Source: Siniperca chuatsi
Lineage: Eukaryota > Chordata > Actinopteri > Centrarchiformes > Sinipercidae
DNA: 64,000 bases
Reading direction: 5' to 3'
Assembly (NCBI RefSeq): GCF_020085105.1
Contig: NC_058047.1
Coordinates: 2,012,501-2,076,500, forward strand
This document shows positions 12,569-40,257 of the stretch, piece by piece; position 1 is the first letter of the stretch; each line of letters begins with the position of its first letter. The notes under the pieces are model-generated. The model did not search any database. It was not told where the DNA came from and saw only the letters and a program-made list of their open reading frames with translations. The position numbers were made by a program, and so were the translations under genes.

Positions 12569-12611
12569 TGTGTGTGTGTGTGTGTGTGCTTCCAAAAAAA
12601 AAAAAAAAAAA
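12569..12611. repeat. (TG)n and poly(A) tracts
   Basis: Ten TG units followed after a few bases by an 18-base A run. Confidence 0.95.
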
Positions 12612-13155
12612 GCTCAAACATGTGGTTTTCCATCATGTGAATTATCTCGCTGAGCAAAAGTTGAATTCAAAAGATGACTGTTTTTGATTGTTGTCTCTTT
12701 GTGGCAACAATGAAAGATGGCTCCTGTTTACTTCCTGGAAAGCCATGCAGACGGAGCGAAGCGGGAATCCGTCTCTCTTCCAAACGTGAGCCCTCCTGTC
12801 CTGTGTGTTGGAGATGAACGTGGTAGCTGGCGCTGGGCTCGCGTTTCACAGAGCGAGTCCTCGTCTCGTCAGTGCAGCCGAGGAGCCTCCTGAATGGTAA
12901 GATGATATCTGTTAATGTATGCACGCAGACTTGGAGTTGACTTTGTCTCGCTGCACGTGGAACAATGTGTCGAAAATAATACATGACAATCTGATATTAA
13001 ACTTCACATATGTGGGCCGGACCAAAGTCTGTATACTCTGTAGTCTGTATGTTAAATGACTGTAAGGCAAATGACTGATGCGTATAAGAAGTTGTTTTAA
13101 TGGGGCAATTTTTTTAAAAAGGTGATATTTAGTATACTACAGTATATTTTACTAA

Positions 13156-13161
13156 AATAAA
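13156..13161 (+). terminator. gorab: candidate gorab polyadenylation signal
   Basis: Canonical AATAAA hexamer followed within about 20 bp by a GT-rich downstream element. It is the first such combination after the gorab stop codon. Confidence 0.4.
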
Positions 13162-13604
13162 CTTAAAAGGAGCATATTGTGTATTGTGTCCTCGTGCTTA
13201 TCATTTTAGCTTTAAGATGACGAGTTATCCGCAGGACTGAAGCCTGGGCTCCTGGAAGGAATTTACACGGGGACCACTCTGGGACTCTCATCGCTTTTGC
13301 AAGTCGTTTTTAAAGTGCAGTAAGTGTTTCTGTAAACCGCTTTCAGATTTTACAGCTCTCCGGTCACATCTGGCCGTCTGAAGGAGAGGCCGTAAAAGCG
13401 GCTTTTTTAATTAGTTGGGGAGGTAGAAGCTCGGAGAGGGAGAGTGACCACCGTCCTGTCTGTCCCTGCAGAACCTCCAAGGTCAACGTTTGAAGTCTGA
13501 GGAGCAGATTTCAGCTCAAATTTAACCAAATTATAAAGACAGTCCAATAAAGGACTGAATTACATCATTTCCACTCGTTGTGATCATCACCATAAAAACA
13601 AAAT

Positions 13605-14195
13605 ACGCTGCTGGAATGTAACGAAGTTCATTTACTCAAGTTCAATTCTGAGTTACTTGTATTTTTCCTGCTTTATGCTTTTATCCACATTTCAAAGGGA
13701 CATATTTTACTTTTTACTCCATTTATTTGGCAACTTACTTTCAGATTCTTCTAAAATATGATGCATTTATGTACTGATGCATATTCAGTAATAAATCGAA
13801 TCAAGTCGTTTTAAAAAAAAGTTCTAAAATCAATTTTCATTTTTTCATAATAGGTGTGCAGCAGCCTGCCTTATTCTGAAAGTCACATCAATTTGAAACA
13901 AATTGACTTAAATAAAAAAATATTCTGCAGGCAGTTTCTTCACCTTGTTTTGAGAAAATAAGCTTTTCAGGACTCCGTTTCTCTTTATTCTCTAATGCTG
14001 CTTCCATGTTTATGCATCAATAATAAAAAGTGTAAAAAGGCTACAGAACAGTAAGAAAGAGGCCATTTAGCTTACTTTGATACTGCAAGTGCAGTTCTGT
14101 ACTCTTAAGTAAAATTTTAGATTTAACTTGTAATTATGGTATTTCTACTTTTACTTAAATAAAGCATCTGAGTTCTTCTTCCACCTCTGTCCCTC
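13605..14195 (-). repeat. dispersed 'GTAGTGGAGTAAAAAGTAC' repeat, reverse copy
   Basis: The reverse complement of the family: TTCATTTACTCAAG at the start, a TTTTACTCCATTT-type tract, and CTTCTTCCACCTCTG at the end. It is longer than other copies, so it probably carries inserted sequence. Confidence 0.55.
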
Positions 14196-14484
14196 TAGGG
14201 GTTTTTTTGTCTTGATAAAATAAAACCAACCAACCTTTTTAAATGAAATATTAAGTAGAAAAGCAACATTTTGCGATTAGAAATTGTGCAAACTGAACTC
14301 CTCTACATTTTCACATGATGCACCTCACTGCTTCAGTTTTAAATGGGAGTGATGATAATTACTCCTCGTGAACAGAAACGTGCTCTGGATTGGAAGACAA
14401 ATGAGAAGTTACAGGCTGCGGAGATTAAAGCATCCAACCTGCAGAAATCGCTTCTGCATTGGAAATACCTTTTCATTCGGGAGT

Positions 14485-14486
<2 letters not shown>

Positions 14487-14550
<64 letters not shown>

Positions 14551-14551
14551 T
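14487..14551. repeat. (TC)n-(TG)n compound microsatellite
   Basis: Sixteen TC units then an imperfect TG tract. Confidence 0.97.
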
Positions 14552-15439
14552 GGGCGCTGGGCCGGACTTCAGAGAGCGCGGGCTTCATAAAGGAAAGTGT
14601 GATTTATGTGGCGCTGGCGTCCCTCGACAGGTCGAGAAAGACCCTGAAACCCGAGAAGTCAAAAGCCCAAATCAGGTTTTCCTGAAAGTCTCAGCCATCT
14701 GGACGAGACGGGCCTCACCTCCATATCAGCTGAACTCTGAACTCACTGTCGGGTGGATCCGGAGTCACGTTTGATCTGATTTAAATGTGTTTGCACTCAT
14801 ACAAAATACTGCAGTTCCGGTTTAATATTTGGGCCTAATTTGAATTTGGCAATTAACAAAATCTTGTCCGGATGGATTTGCTGCTGGATAATTAACCCAG
14901 TCTCACTCCTACTCTTGGTTTAAAGCTTCACTCTTCAGCCGAATGAATGCTATTTTCCACTGGCAGACTCCAAACAGAGCAATCTGGACGACAAACAGAA
15001 AATTCAACTCTTTCACCGAAAACGTTTTCGGCACTTTAATCGATTAAAGCTTCGTGACGCGGCTGGTTAAATGTTCGATGGGAAAGAAATTCAGTTCGAC
15101 CGAAAGTGAGTGTAGATGTTGTTCCTGAGGATAAAGCAAATAAAAATATAAATGAGTAAATGAGTTTGACTTGTTTCAAAATGCTTCGGGGGAAATGATT
15201 CACTCGAAGTTTAAATAATAAGACCAACCAAACCGAATAACTGACCCCAAACCCGGAGGAGCAAAGCCACTAATTAATTGATGGATTTATTTATGTCTTG
15301 TGATGATCAGCTATAATGTTGCGGTGTTGTAGCCTTCGGACTTTCTGGGCGGTTTGGGGGGTGTAATAACGAGAATCAGTGCGGCTGAATTCATTTCACA
15401 CGGCCATTTGCTCTGTAAACTCCGTGTTGTTTTAATCAG

Positions 15440-15850
15440 GAGCAGATTGGCTGTTTTATGTCGGGCCGCCGCAGCCCGGTTCCAGTTGCAGCAGCAGCAG
15501 CAGCAGCAGCAGCAGCGTGTGAGCAGGAACAACAGCACAACACCACGCGTCGTAAAGCGCACACAGGGCGCGCACACAGCTCGTATAACGCGATTAAATC
15601 CAATTACTGGCCGCGCACGGGTGTTTACATCGCGTCCATCCGGCAGCTGGAGAGCGTCTGCAGGTCACACACACCGACACCGGGTCGGAAAGTACTGTTC
15701 TCGTGTCTCCAAAAAGCCCGCTTTTCAGCCTCGGTTTCAGCTGGATGACAGCGATGCGTCTCAGTCATCTGCGGAGTTCAGAGATCTCTTTCAACCCAGA
15801 AGAGCACGTGATCGTCCACATTTCTTTGCACGCGCGAGATACAGATTGAA
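15440..15850. promoter_or_regulatory. orphan CpG-rich patch with CAG repeat
   Basis: Many CG dinucleotides in a mostly CpG-poor intergenic region, about 8 kb before prrx1. It holds a (GCA)n run at 15488-15516 and the longest open frame of the window (205 codons, 15354-15971), whose polyGln comes from the repeat. Other frames and the opposite strand are also open here, as GC-rich DNA allows. It could be the promoter of a non-coding RNA or a distal prrx1 element. No protein family is recognised. Confidence 0.4.
15488..15516. repeat. (GCA)n trinucleotide repeat
   Basis: About ten GCA/CAG units inside the CpG-rich patch. Confidence 0.95.
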
Positions 15851-16204
15851 GATGCAAAGTTTTTCCAAGCAACGGGGGGGGGGGGAACTCACATCTCCAG
15901 TTTTGGAGATTTTCATAATTAGATTATTTTACTTCATACAAAGCTGCGGGTGTATTGATAAGCTACATTAACATGCATCGATACTTTAATAATTAAATCA
16001 TTTACATGTGCAATAAAGTGCATTTTAATGTTAATAGGCTTACTTATTTTTTATGAAAGTATTTTTTTTAAATTAAGAGCCTTTTACTGTTAATGGACAA
16101 TCTTTCCGTTGTGATAGGCCAGTGTCAGAATCAGCTGTATTATTAAGTGATTTTAGACATATGCCTACTAGGAATTTCTCAGATATATTCAAGATAAGAT
16201 AGGT

Positions 16205-16300
16205 TCAAGGTACAAAATAAGATAAGACTTTATTGATCCCAAGGAGGGAAATGTAGCATTACAGCAGCAGATATACAGATAAATAAAACATCTGGACAGA
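16205..16300 (-). mobile_element. LINE/SINE-type 3' tail (reverse)
   Basis: GATAAGACTTTATTGATCCC then AAGGAGGGAAAT is the reverse strand of the common teleost tail that ends ATCAATAAAGTATTTCTGA; its relative on the other strand is at 61484-61580. Confidence 0.55.
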
Positions 16301-16354
16301 TGAAGGTTACCACGCAGGCCTAGTGCGCATGTCGTGCAGCTTCCTCCTGGTCTA

Positions 16355-16765
16355 CAGCAGTGGAAGTGGACGTATTCACCAGTAAACGTAGCAATACTGC
16401 TATATAAAAATCTCCCATTACAAGTAGACGTCCTGCATTCAAAACCCCCTTAAGCAAAGGTAGAAAATAAGCAAAATGTACTTATTAAAAGTAAAATTTC
16501 TCATTAAACAGAGTGGACCCTGGCAGTGTTATAATATTATATTATTGGATTGTTATTACTTACTTTTAACTACTTTATAAGCTGCTGGGTAGTTTAATCT
16601 ACAAAAATTCATCATATATTATTAACTGATCACATGGTTTGTGTGTAAAGTATCAAGTCTAAGTACCTCACGATTGTACTACAGCCTTGTGTTGGTGTAT
16701 ATGAAATATTTACTGTGTGTGCAAGAGAGAGAAGCATAATGTGAAAAGTAAAGGATCTGAGTACT
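16355..16765 (+). repeat. dispersed 'GTAGTGGAGTAAAAAGTAC' repeat, near full-length
   Basis: Carries the ordered family words CCATTACAAGTAGACGTCC, TGCATTCAAAAC, AGTGTTATAATATTATATT, GGGTAGTTTAATCTAC and TGAGTACTTCTCC. This family is abundant in perch-like fish (established knowledge from pattern memory) and recurs many times in this window. Confidence 0.7.
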
Positions 16766-16830
16766 TCTCCCTTTGTTTAACACAACCGGGCCAGAGCACT
16801 GACATTTTAAGGCTGCTGTGTCGTGAACCA

Positions 16831-16900
16831 GCTCCAGCCCCTGAGTCTCCAGCCCTGAGTCTCCAGCCCTGAGTCTCCAGCCCTGACTCTGCAGCCCCTG
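16831..16900. repeat. 14-bp minisatellite
   Basis: Unit close to CCCTGAGTCTCCAG, four to five copies, the last one diverged (CTGACTCTGCAG). Confidence 0.9.
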
Positions 16901-17389
16901 ACAGCCTCCTCTGAACGCTGTAATCAGCTCGGAGTCCGTGTGAGAGGTCTGCAGCTCAGCAGCAGTCGGTACAAGGAGAAATCCCGGTGCAGCCGCTGCA
17001 ATCAGGCGGAGCGCAGGGGGAGCGTGTCTGCAACATATGGCTCCCTGCACAGGATGTAAAGAGTCAACAAGGAGGCCATTCACCCCCAATTAGGGAAATA
17101 AAACAGGACAGGGGCCAAAGCGTTACTCCAATCAGCACCAGGGGTCACTGGACAGCGGCGGCGGCAGGGCGGCGGCCCGGGACCGTCATCATCATCATCA
17201 TCCTCAGCCCGGGGCCAGGACCGCACAGAGGGACTGAGCTAATACAGAACCAGCAGAGAAAGGAAACACATTAAGACCAAAAGGGAGGTTTGATTTAAAT
17301 GCATCCATTTTGACTGACAGGTCTGGTGAGAGAAGCAGCGACACCACAGTGCAGAGTCCTGCATTTAAAACCTAATGACAAGTATTATT

Positions 17390-17610
17390 TTCAATTCGAT
17401 TCAGTTTTATTTATGTAGCGCCAACACAAGTTTTCTCATTGCACTTTTCCTGTAGAGCAGGTCCGGACCGAACTCTTTATAATATTATTTACAGAGACCC
17501 AACAAATCCCACCATGAGCAAGCACTTGGCGACAGTGGCAAGGAAAAACTTCCTTTAAGGGGCAGAAACCTCGAGCAGAACCAGACTCAGGGTGGGCGGC
17601 CATCTGAGAT
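17390..17610 (+). repeat. dispersed 'TTTATTTATGTAGCGCC...AAGGAAAAACTTCC' repeat
   Basis: Contains TTTTATTTATGTAGCGCC, GGCGACAGTGGCAAGGAAAA and GCAGAACCAGACTCAGGGTG in the order of a very common teleost repeat (recognised from general knowledge). It is inserted within another repeat and ends in a (TTA)n tract. Confidence 0.65.
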
Positions 17611-17640
17611 TATTGTTATTATTATTATTATTATTATTAT
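17609..17640. repeat. (TTA)n microsatellite
   Basis: About ten ATT units at the edge of the 17390-17610 repeat. Confidence 0.9.
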
Positions 17641-19149
17641 AGGAATGATAGTGATAGGAATAATAATGATAATAATAGTAATAAGACCAATAACAACAAC
17701 TGTAGTAGCAGTTGTAGAGCAGGAACACGGGGGCAGCAGGTGGCCCACAACCACAGATCCAGACTGCAGCTAAGCTATAACAAGGCATCACATTGCAGAA
17801 GATGATTCTATGATTTATATGTAAAAACTTTATCTGCAAGGTAACTGGTAACTGCAGCTGTCAGACAAATATGGTGGAGTAAAAAGTACAATTTCCTGAT
17901 GTACTGTAAAGTAGAAATCAGAAATCCTCTGTACCTCAAACCTGTACTTCAGTAAATGTACTCTTTTACTTTCCTCCACTGCTCTACAATAGGTTTAAAA
18001 AAAACCTCCACAACTCTTAAGAGAATATCTTAAATACGTTATTATCTATTGAGCTGAAACAACGGCTGAAAAGTTGACATTTTGGAGATATTTACACGAA
18101 AACAGATTTGTACATGAAAACAGCGATATTTTATGATTTGACCTCATGCTGAATGTAAGGTCTGAGTCTGAGAAGTGACTCCATCGGCTCTTGGTTGTAG
18201 CTTTATTCTTTGATTGAAAACTAAAAGGCCAAGTAAATGTTTGGTCATCAGAGCGTCACCTGCTTCGGTGTAAACGCCAACACGCAGAAACACTGCGTCC
18301 TCGCTGTGAGATCACACGCTCACCTGCCTGCTGAATTCTCCTCATCAGGACTCACACCGGTCTCAGAGGGTCAGCAGGTTTTTGTGGGTTCCCCGTTCAG
18401 TTGCCACCCACCGTCTCCTCGAGCTGGACCAGACTACAAACCAGCACAGACCCTAATTATCCCTGTTCAGGCTCTCGGTCCTGACATGAGTTAAAGTGTG
18501 GAGTTTCATGACTCTGTGATTAAGTTCCATTTCAAACCAATTTAGCGAAGCTCTGCATTCATTTATGATCGTTCCTGTTTTTGGGCTTGTGCAGTTTAAT
18601 ACTGTATCGGAGTGAAAAGGATCAGTCTTTAAGATTTATGTGAGGCACTTTATCAAAGTTAAATCTGAGCCCAGAACTGGCCCGTCGGACTCAGACGGGA
18701 ACACTGATGAGTGAACTGTTGGTTTAGCTGGAGGGATTAAAAACGGTGAAATATTCCGTGTTGTAGATCAAAGAATAACAGTGAAGTGGTTGGCATACAG
18801 TGTGCCTGCAGACACAAACTCACATGACACACAGATACACTCAGATGGTTAAACTGAGCTCTTTTCCACATACACACACAGGTAAAACAGCGCTAATGCT
18901 GGTTTTAGACTCATGGACTCACGCAATATCATTCCTTACATTATTCTTGTTATTATAAGGCATACAGGAAGAATATAAGTTCCTAGTCACAGTTCATTCT
19001 TGATCGTGGGAATGCACGTTGTCCTGTCTCTGTGAGGCAGCTGTACACGTTTGATTTTCATAAATGCAAAGTCTGAAATGATGCCGTTTGCTGCAACAGG
19101 TGTAAACATACTCTGTGACACTCTGAAGGCTTTATAATAACCCGAGTAA

Positions 19150-19510
19150 TCAGGAGAAGTGCTGGAAGAAGTATTAGAAATACCACAATGGAAAAAAATA
19201 CTCGTAAAAACATGTAGAGCATAAACATTTCAGAGTGTTATATTTATCATATATATCAATGAATTATTATTATTCATTGACATGTAAGCAACATTTTATG
19301 TTGTCAAGGTAGAGCTGTTATTTTCTGTTGGGTAGTTTAATCTATGACAATTCGCATTTTATCACGTGTTTATATGTTTTATTTATATAATCTTGATCTG
19401 AAAAGTAGTAATATTTCTCTCTGAAATGTAGTGGAGAAGTAGTATGAAGTATCACAAAATGCAAATACTCCAGTAAAGTACAAGTACCTTAAATTTGTAC
19501 TGAAGTGCAG
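19150..19510 (+). repeat. dispersed 'GTAGTGGAGTAAAAAGTAC' repeat, near full-length
   Basis: Same order of words as 16355-16765: GGAAGAAGTATTAG, ACATGTAAGCAACATTTT, TTGGGTAGTTTAATCTATG, GAAATGTAGTGGAG and AAAGTACAAGTACC. It is the best preserved copy in the window. Confidence 0.75.
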
Positions 19511-19566
19511 TCAAATTCAACAAGCTGCAAGTTTCTAAGCACAAGTTATCGTGAAGTGCTGATATT

Positions 19567-19570
<4 letters not shown>

Positions 19571-19637
<67 letters not shown>
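19571..19637. repeat. (TA)n microsatellite
   Basis: About 33 uninterrupted AT units. Confidence 0.97.
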
Positions 19638-19640
<3 letters not shown>

Positions 19641-19780
19641 TTACTTTTTGAATATTTAGTTTAACAGACAAAATTGTCACTCAGGACTTTGTTGAAGATG
19701 TGGAAGATGTATTTAAATAATTTCTTCCACCTCTGTTGCTCTTCTTGATGTTTCTCCTCCTTTTTTAAAAAAAAAAAAAA

Positions 19781-19959
19781 GATTATTTTTGGGGCTTTTT
19801 AGCTTTTATTCAATTCAATCAATTCAATGAAGAGACACGCACGAGTTGTAGTGAGAGGCAGCGGATGATATGCAGCCAGGGTCCCCGGCTGGATTCGAAC
19901 CAGGGACGTTGTGATTACATGGTATTTGTGTTAAACCACTGGCCCATCAGGACGCCCCT
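19781..19959 (-). mobile_element. tRNA-derived SINE, reverse strand
   Basis: On the minus strand the head reads GGGGCGTCCTGATGGGCCAG with a TGGCCAGTGG-like A box region and a perfect GGTTCGAATCC B box (rc of about 19889-19901). The body is followed by an A/T-rich tail near 19761-19800. It is not a functional tRNA: no clover-leaf or anticodon arm is evident. Confidence 0.65.
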
Positions 19960-21313
19960 ACAGAGTGTTTCCTTATCAATATTCAGGGTCTCTCTGAGAC
20001 AAATCTGGGATTTTGGGCTGTTTAAACAAGTGGACTTTAAGTTCAAGTCTTCAGCAGTTGTTCCCTTTGACTGAGATGATGCTAAAATCATTTACTCACT
20101 AACTTTTGCTTTAACTGTTAACCTCTGAAATTATTGTTTAATACGCTGCTGCGTATATTATCCTCTGCTGTCGTTATTGGACCATTATCGATTCTTAAGC
20201 TATTACTGATTTTTATTAATTATTGATTCATAATCCTGTTTTATCTGATCGCTTTGGACAACATTAGTTGTTTTTAAATGTGCTCTGTAAATAAACTGAC
20301 TTCATTTGACTTGATAGTGGTTAAAATAATGAGTTAATGTTTCTTTAATTAAATGAAGCTCACCTGCTTATAGAAAATATTTTGATGAGCTCTTTGTTAT
20401 GAAGTTTACAAAGCTGCTTATGTATTCCTCCTGCTCTTATTTGGCCAAATAAACACACAAAGACTTAAAGACAATTAAAAATGCATTTCTAAAAAGTTTA
20501 CAAGCTACTTTGTGAATTCCCCCGAGCAGAAATGTATTCATCCCGATACAGATTTTCAGCCTCTTTCACAGACTCTGCCTGCTCACGTCAGCTCTGCAGG
20601 ATGGCATTTTCCTCTCCGAGATGTTTGGACGTTTCCATTTGCCACAGACAAACTGTAGCAGCCGGAGCAAACAGGCCACTTTCACATCGAGCTCTGAACA
20701 AAGAATAGGGGCCCTGGAGGAGAAGACTGTGAGTCTGAGACATGGGGAGGCCTTTTTTTCCTCTTTTTTTGCCCTAGCTGGCACCAGAATGGACTTGTAG
20801 GCAGGAAAAGAGAATCTGGGGGGAAAACTAATGATGAAAAAGTCTACTCTATCCCTGTGCCTTCATTAAATACATGGAAAGAACGAGAGAGGCACATCTG
20901 GATTCAATCCGCGTCCCTTTGATGGCATCAAGTGTTCTTTTCCCAGATCAGGGGGCTGGAAGCTACGGGATGTCTATGGCAGCTTGGAGCCCAGAGTCGA
21001 CTCCTGCCATCTGAACACATGACCCCCCCCCCCAACCACACACACACACACACATCACCTCCACCATCCAGCTCCCTCCATTCCTTCGTCCTTTCACCCC
21101 CACCACCTCTCCAACCCAACTAACCTACAGTTCAGTACCAACAACCCATCAGTTTTGGGAGACTTTGTATTTTCCTGCACTAGAGTTCAGAGGGAAACAT
21201 CGTCTCTTTTCACTCCACGACATTTATCCGATGGCTGGACTTACTGCTTTCTTTACAGATTCGGAGAAAAGTTTATAAAATTACGACATGTGACACGACA
21301 TGACTGAAAGAAG

Positions 21314-21600
21314 AGGTTCCTAACATTTCTGGTGTTTTTTGTGACGTGATCCCCTGAAATAAAGTCCTGTCTACGTGTGACCCCTCGTCACAAGTTATGG
21401 CTTGTTATAGCTGCGAGCAGTTCAGCCAGAGAGTGACTTTCCTTAGATCGGTTTCTTTTGAAACATTTTTAAAGGACCTGAAGAGGTAAAGGTATCCAGT
21501 ATTTCACAAAAATCTGATCAAATAGATTAAACATTATTTTGAGTGTGACCCCTCAAACTTGTCTTGAGACTCCTTGAGGGGTCCCGATTGGGAAGCGCTC
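21314..21600 (+). mobile_element. dispersed repeat copy A (CCTGAAGAGGTAAA family)
   Basis: Shares ordered blocks with 59442-59784: a GAGCAGTTCAGCCA-type word, CCTGAAGAGGTAAA, and a GACCCC...GAGGGGTCC right end. It runs from AGGTTCCTAAC to GGGAAGCGCTC. Ends resembling GTTCCCAACC are typical of hAT-type teleost MITEs (inference). Confidence 0.6.
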
Positions 21601-22163
21601 TTTCTTTCTCTTCCTCCTTTTCTTCCACTGATATGAAAGCATGAAAATTCCCCCAACTCTCCAGTCTGGGGGAATTTCACTCCACTCAGTGTCTCTGATT
21701 TGGGGGATTTTCATTTTCATGACACTCTGACAGAGGCTGCTGTTGATACTCGAGAACACTTACTCTCCGAATAAAAGGATAATATTCTCTATAGATTCTC
21801 ACCTGCTCGGATCAAATTAGAAGAGACTGTCCAAAATAGAAATTGGAGAAATTCAGAGTTCAGTTGATGGAGTGGGCAGTCCAGAGGCTGAGCCTCTGTA
21901 AACTACCTGAGAATCACAGGCCTGTGAGCAGTGGAGTGGCTGATTCAATGTCAATTAGATGAATCTCAGTGCAGCTGGGCAGTTTTATGAAAGTAACCAA
22001 ATATCAGGAGCAACGTGTCGCAGAACGTGGCGGCGACGAGAGCGCAGGAATCCCTGTAGACCAGCTACTGTACTGTTGTCAAGCCATGGAATAGATGTTA
22101 TCACCAACCATCAGTCCTGTGAGGCCTACTAAACCCGCCCGTATGTTTAAAAGTGTGTTTGTT

Positions 22164-22529
22164 TTAAAGGGCCAGTTCACCCATCTGCTGAAATCAAAAA
22201 GAAGAAGTATTGAACAGTAGAACACACACACACCGACAATGACAGTGAAACTGCTCACAACGAATCTGCGGATTATCTTGAGCGACCGGGTCCTGATTCC
22301 TGAAAAGAGACGTTGCTGTTGAGTTTCTTAAATGTATTTTTTCGGCGCTTTGAGCTCCACGAGCCGAGCGCCATCCCGTCCCGTTATCTTCGAGAGAAGG
22401 CAGACATCTCCACGGCCGATATCTCCAAAACTCGGCAACTCACACCGAAACACTCGGGATGGATAAACAGCTCTGCAGGTGAGAGGAAACATGTGCGTTT
22501 TTTGATTTTGGGGTGAACTGACCCTTTAA
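22164..22529. mobile_element. TTAA-bounded MITE with CAGTTCACCC terminal repeats
   Basis: The left end TTAAAGGGCCAGTTCACCC and the right end GGGTGAACTGACCCTTTAA are inverted copies differing at one base, and TTAA sits at both borders (22164-22167, 22526-22529). TTAA target sites are typical of piggyBac-like insertion. It is 366 bp and non-coding. Confidence 0.8.
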
Positions 22530-23035
22530 GTCCAGTACTTGAGTAAATATACTTAGATCCTTTCACTGGTTAGATTTAAGACAACATAAAGTTATTATTC
22601 CATAATTTATTCTACACGTTTTAAATAATGCATTCATGTGGATACAGAACGTCTCTATCTTTTTGTTCTCTGCCAGCCTGACAGCTCAGCCTGCTCATGT
22701 GGACAGACTGACTGGCACGGGTTATGGTGGATTTAATGGGTGGCAGACCGCAGGACGGTCGGAGTGGGTTTATCAACACACAAGCAGTGATAACAACAGT
22801 TTGTCTGCCTGCAGGCTCTGCTGGCTGCTGCCCCCCCCCCCCCTCGCTCACACTCATTAGGCGGTGAGGTTTGCCAGCCAGGGGAACAAAAACAGGCCAA
22901 ACCAGGGTGTTGATGGTGCTGAAGGTGATGTTTCTGCTGAAGGGGGGGGGCTGCTCCTCGTGGTGGGGGCCTGTGAAACGTCAGACACAACATAAAGGCT
23001 TTGCCACGTAATTACGGGGCTCTCTTTCATTTAGT

Positions 23036-23076
<41 letters not shown>
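23036..23076. repeat. (GA)n microsatellite upstream of prrx1
   Basis: About 20 GA units, about 530 bp before the prrx1 start codon and at the edge of the promoter-like region. Confidence 0.95.
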
Positions 23077-23078
<2 letters not shown>

Positions 23079-23094
23079 ATAGGGTCTATAGCCT

Positions 23095-23603
23095 GGAGGT
23101 GCGGCGGTAACGTCCTGCCTCCCCGCGCCTAGCTGCCGCTGAGCAAACTTTGCGCGCACACGGAGCTTTGCGCATCTGGTCGTCATCAGCAGCAGCAGCT
23201 CTTCCTGCTCAGATGTGACTCAACCAGAGTGGGAAGAGAGCTTCTTCTCAGAGGACTTCTTTGAAAAACGCCTTTGAAAGTCGCTCTCGGGCCGCAGGAC
23301 GAGCAAAGGCTGGTATTTTTTCTTGTTTGCTGTTGACGCGCGCCGCCGGATGGATTGGCTGTAGGGGTTTGATCGGGAAAAGCAGGCGAGGAGAAAACTT
23401 AGCAGAAGTTTGTTTGTGCCCTCGGCGGCTGATCTGGATGTGAACAGATCCGCTTTCTGCTCGGAAGAACCGAGTCTCTCTCTGGCTGGTTTCTGGAGGC
23501 ACTGCTTGCGCGTTCTGCATGCAAGGATCTTCTTGGCTCGCTTGTGATTCTTCTCTTTCTTCTTATTGCCGCTCCGTTTTTTCCGCTGTTCCCCACTTGC
23601 GTC
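23095..23603 (+). promoter_or_regulatory. prrx1: prrx1 promoter-proximal region and 5' leader
   Basis: GC- and CpG-richer DNA starting right after a (GA)n tract and running to the start codon, with GCGCGC-type words at about 23150 and a short CAG run near 23190. No clear TATA box is seen. It is judged to be the promoter and leader from its position and composition; the start site itself is not visible. Confidence 0.55.

Positions 23604-40257
<16,654 letters not shown>

Larger units (their letters stand above)
11470..13180 (+). other. gorab: probable gorab 3' untranslated region
   Basis: There is no AATAAA soon after the stop codon. The first convincing signal is AATAAA at 13156-13161, followed by a GT-rich stretch at about 13178-13196. 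If this is used, the 3'UTR is about 1.7 kb and includes the transposon-like element at 11603-12467. This extent is inference; an ATTAAA variant site inside the element could be used instead. Confidence 0.4.
17346..17985 (+). repeat. dispersed 'GTAGTGGAGTAAAAAGTAC' repeat interrupted by another repeat
   Basis: The left part (GAGTCCTGCATTTAAAACC, about 17348) and right part (CTGCAAGGTAACTGGTAACT to CTTTCCTCCACTGC, about 17835-17983) belong to one element. Roughly 17390-17800 between them is a different repeat. Confidence 0.6.
13200..23090. other. gorab-prrx1 intergenic region
   Basis: No recognised gene. It includes several copies of one dispersed repeat (13605-14195, 16355-16765, 17346-17985, 19150-19510), a CpG-rich patch at 15440-15850, a SINE at 19781-19959 and a TTAA-bounded MITE at 22164-22529. 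Distal regulatory elements of prrx1 could well lie here. Confidence 0.7.

Noticed and set aside
15354..15971. 205-codon open frame with polyGln as a protein gene
   Set aside because: The polyGln comes from the CAG repeat. Overlapping frames on both strands are also open (polyAla, polyCys), no domain is recognisable, and the tail is AT-rich non-coding sequence.
19889..19959. tRNA gene on the minus strand
   Set aside because: It has a perfect B box but no foldable anticodon arm or acceptor stem and is followed by a SINE body and A/T-rich tail.
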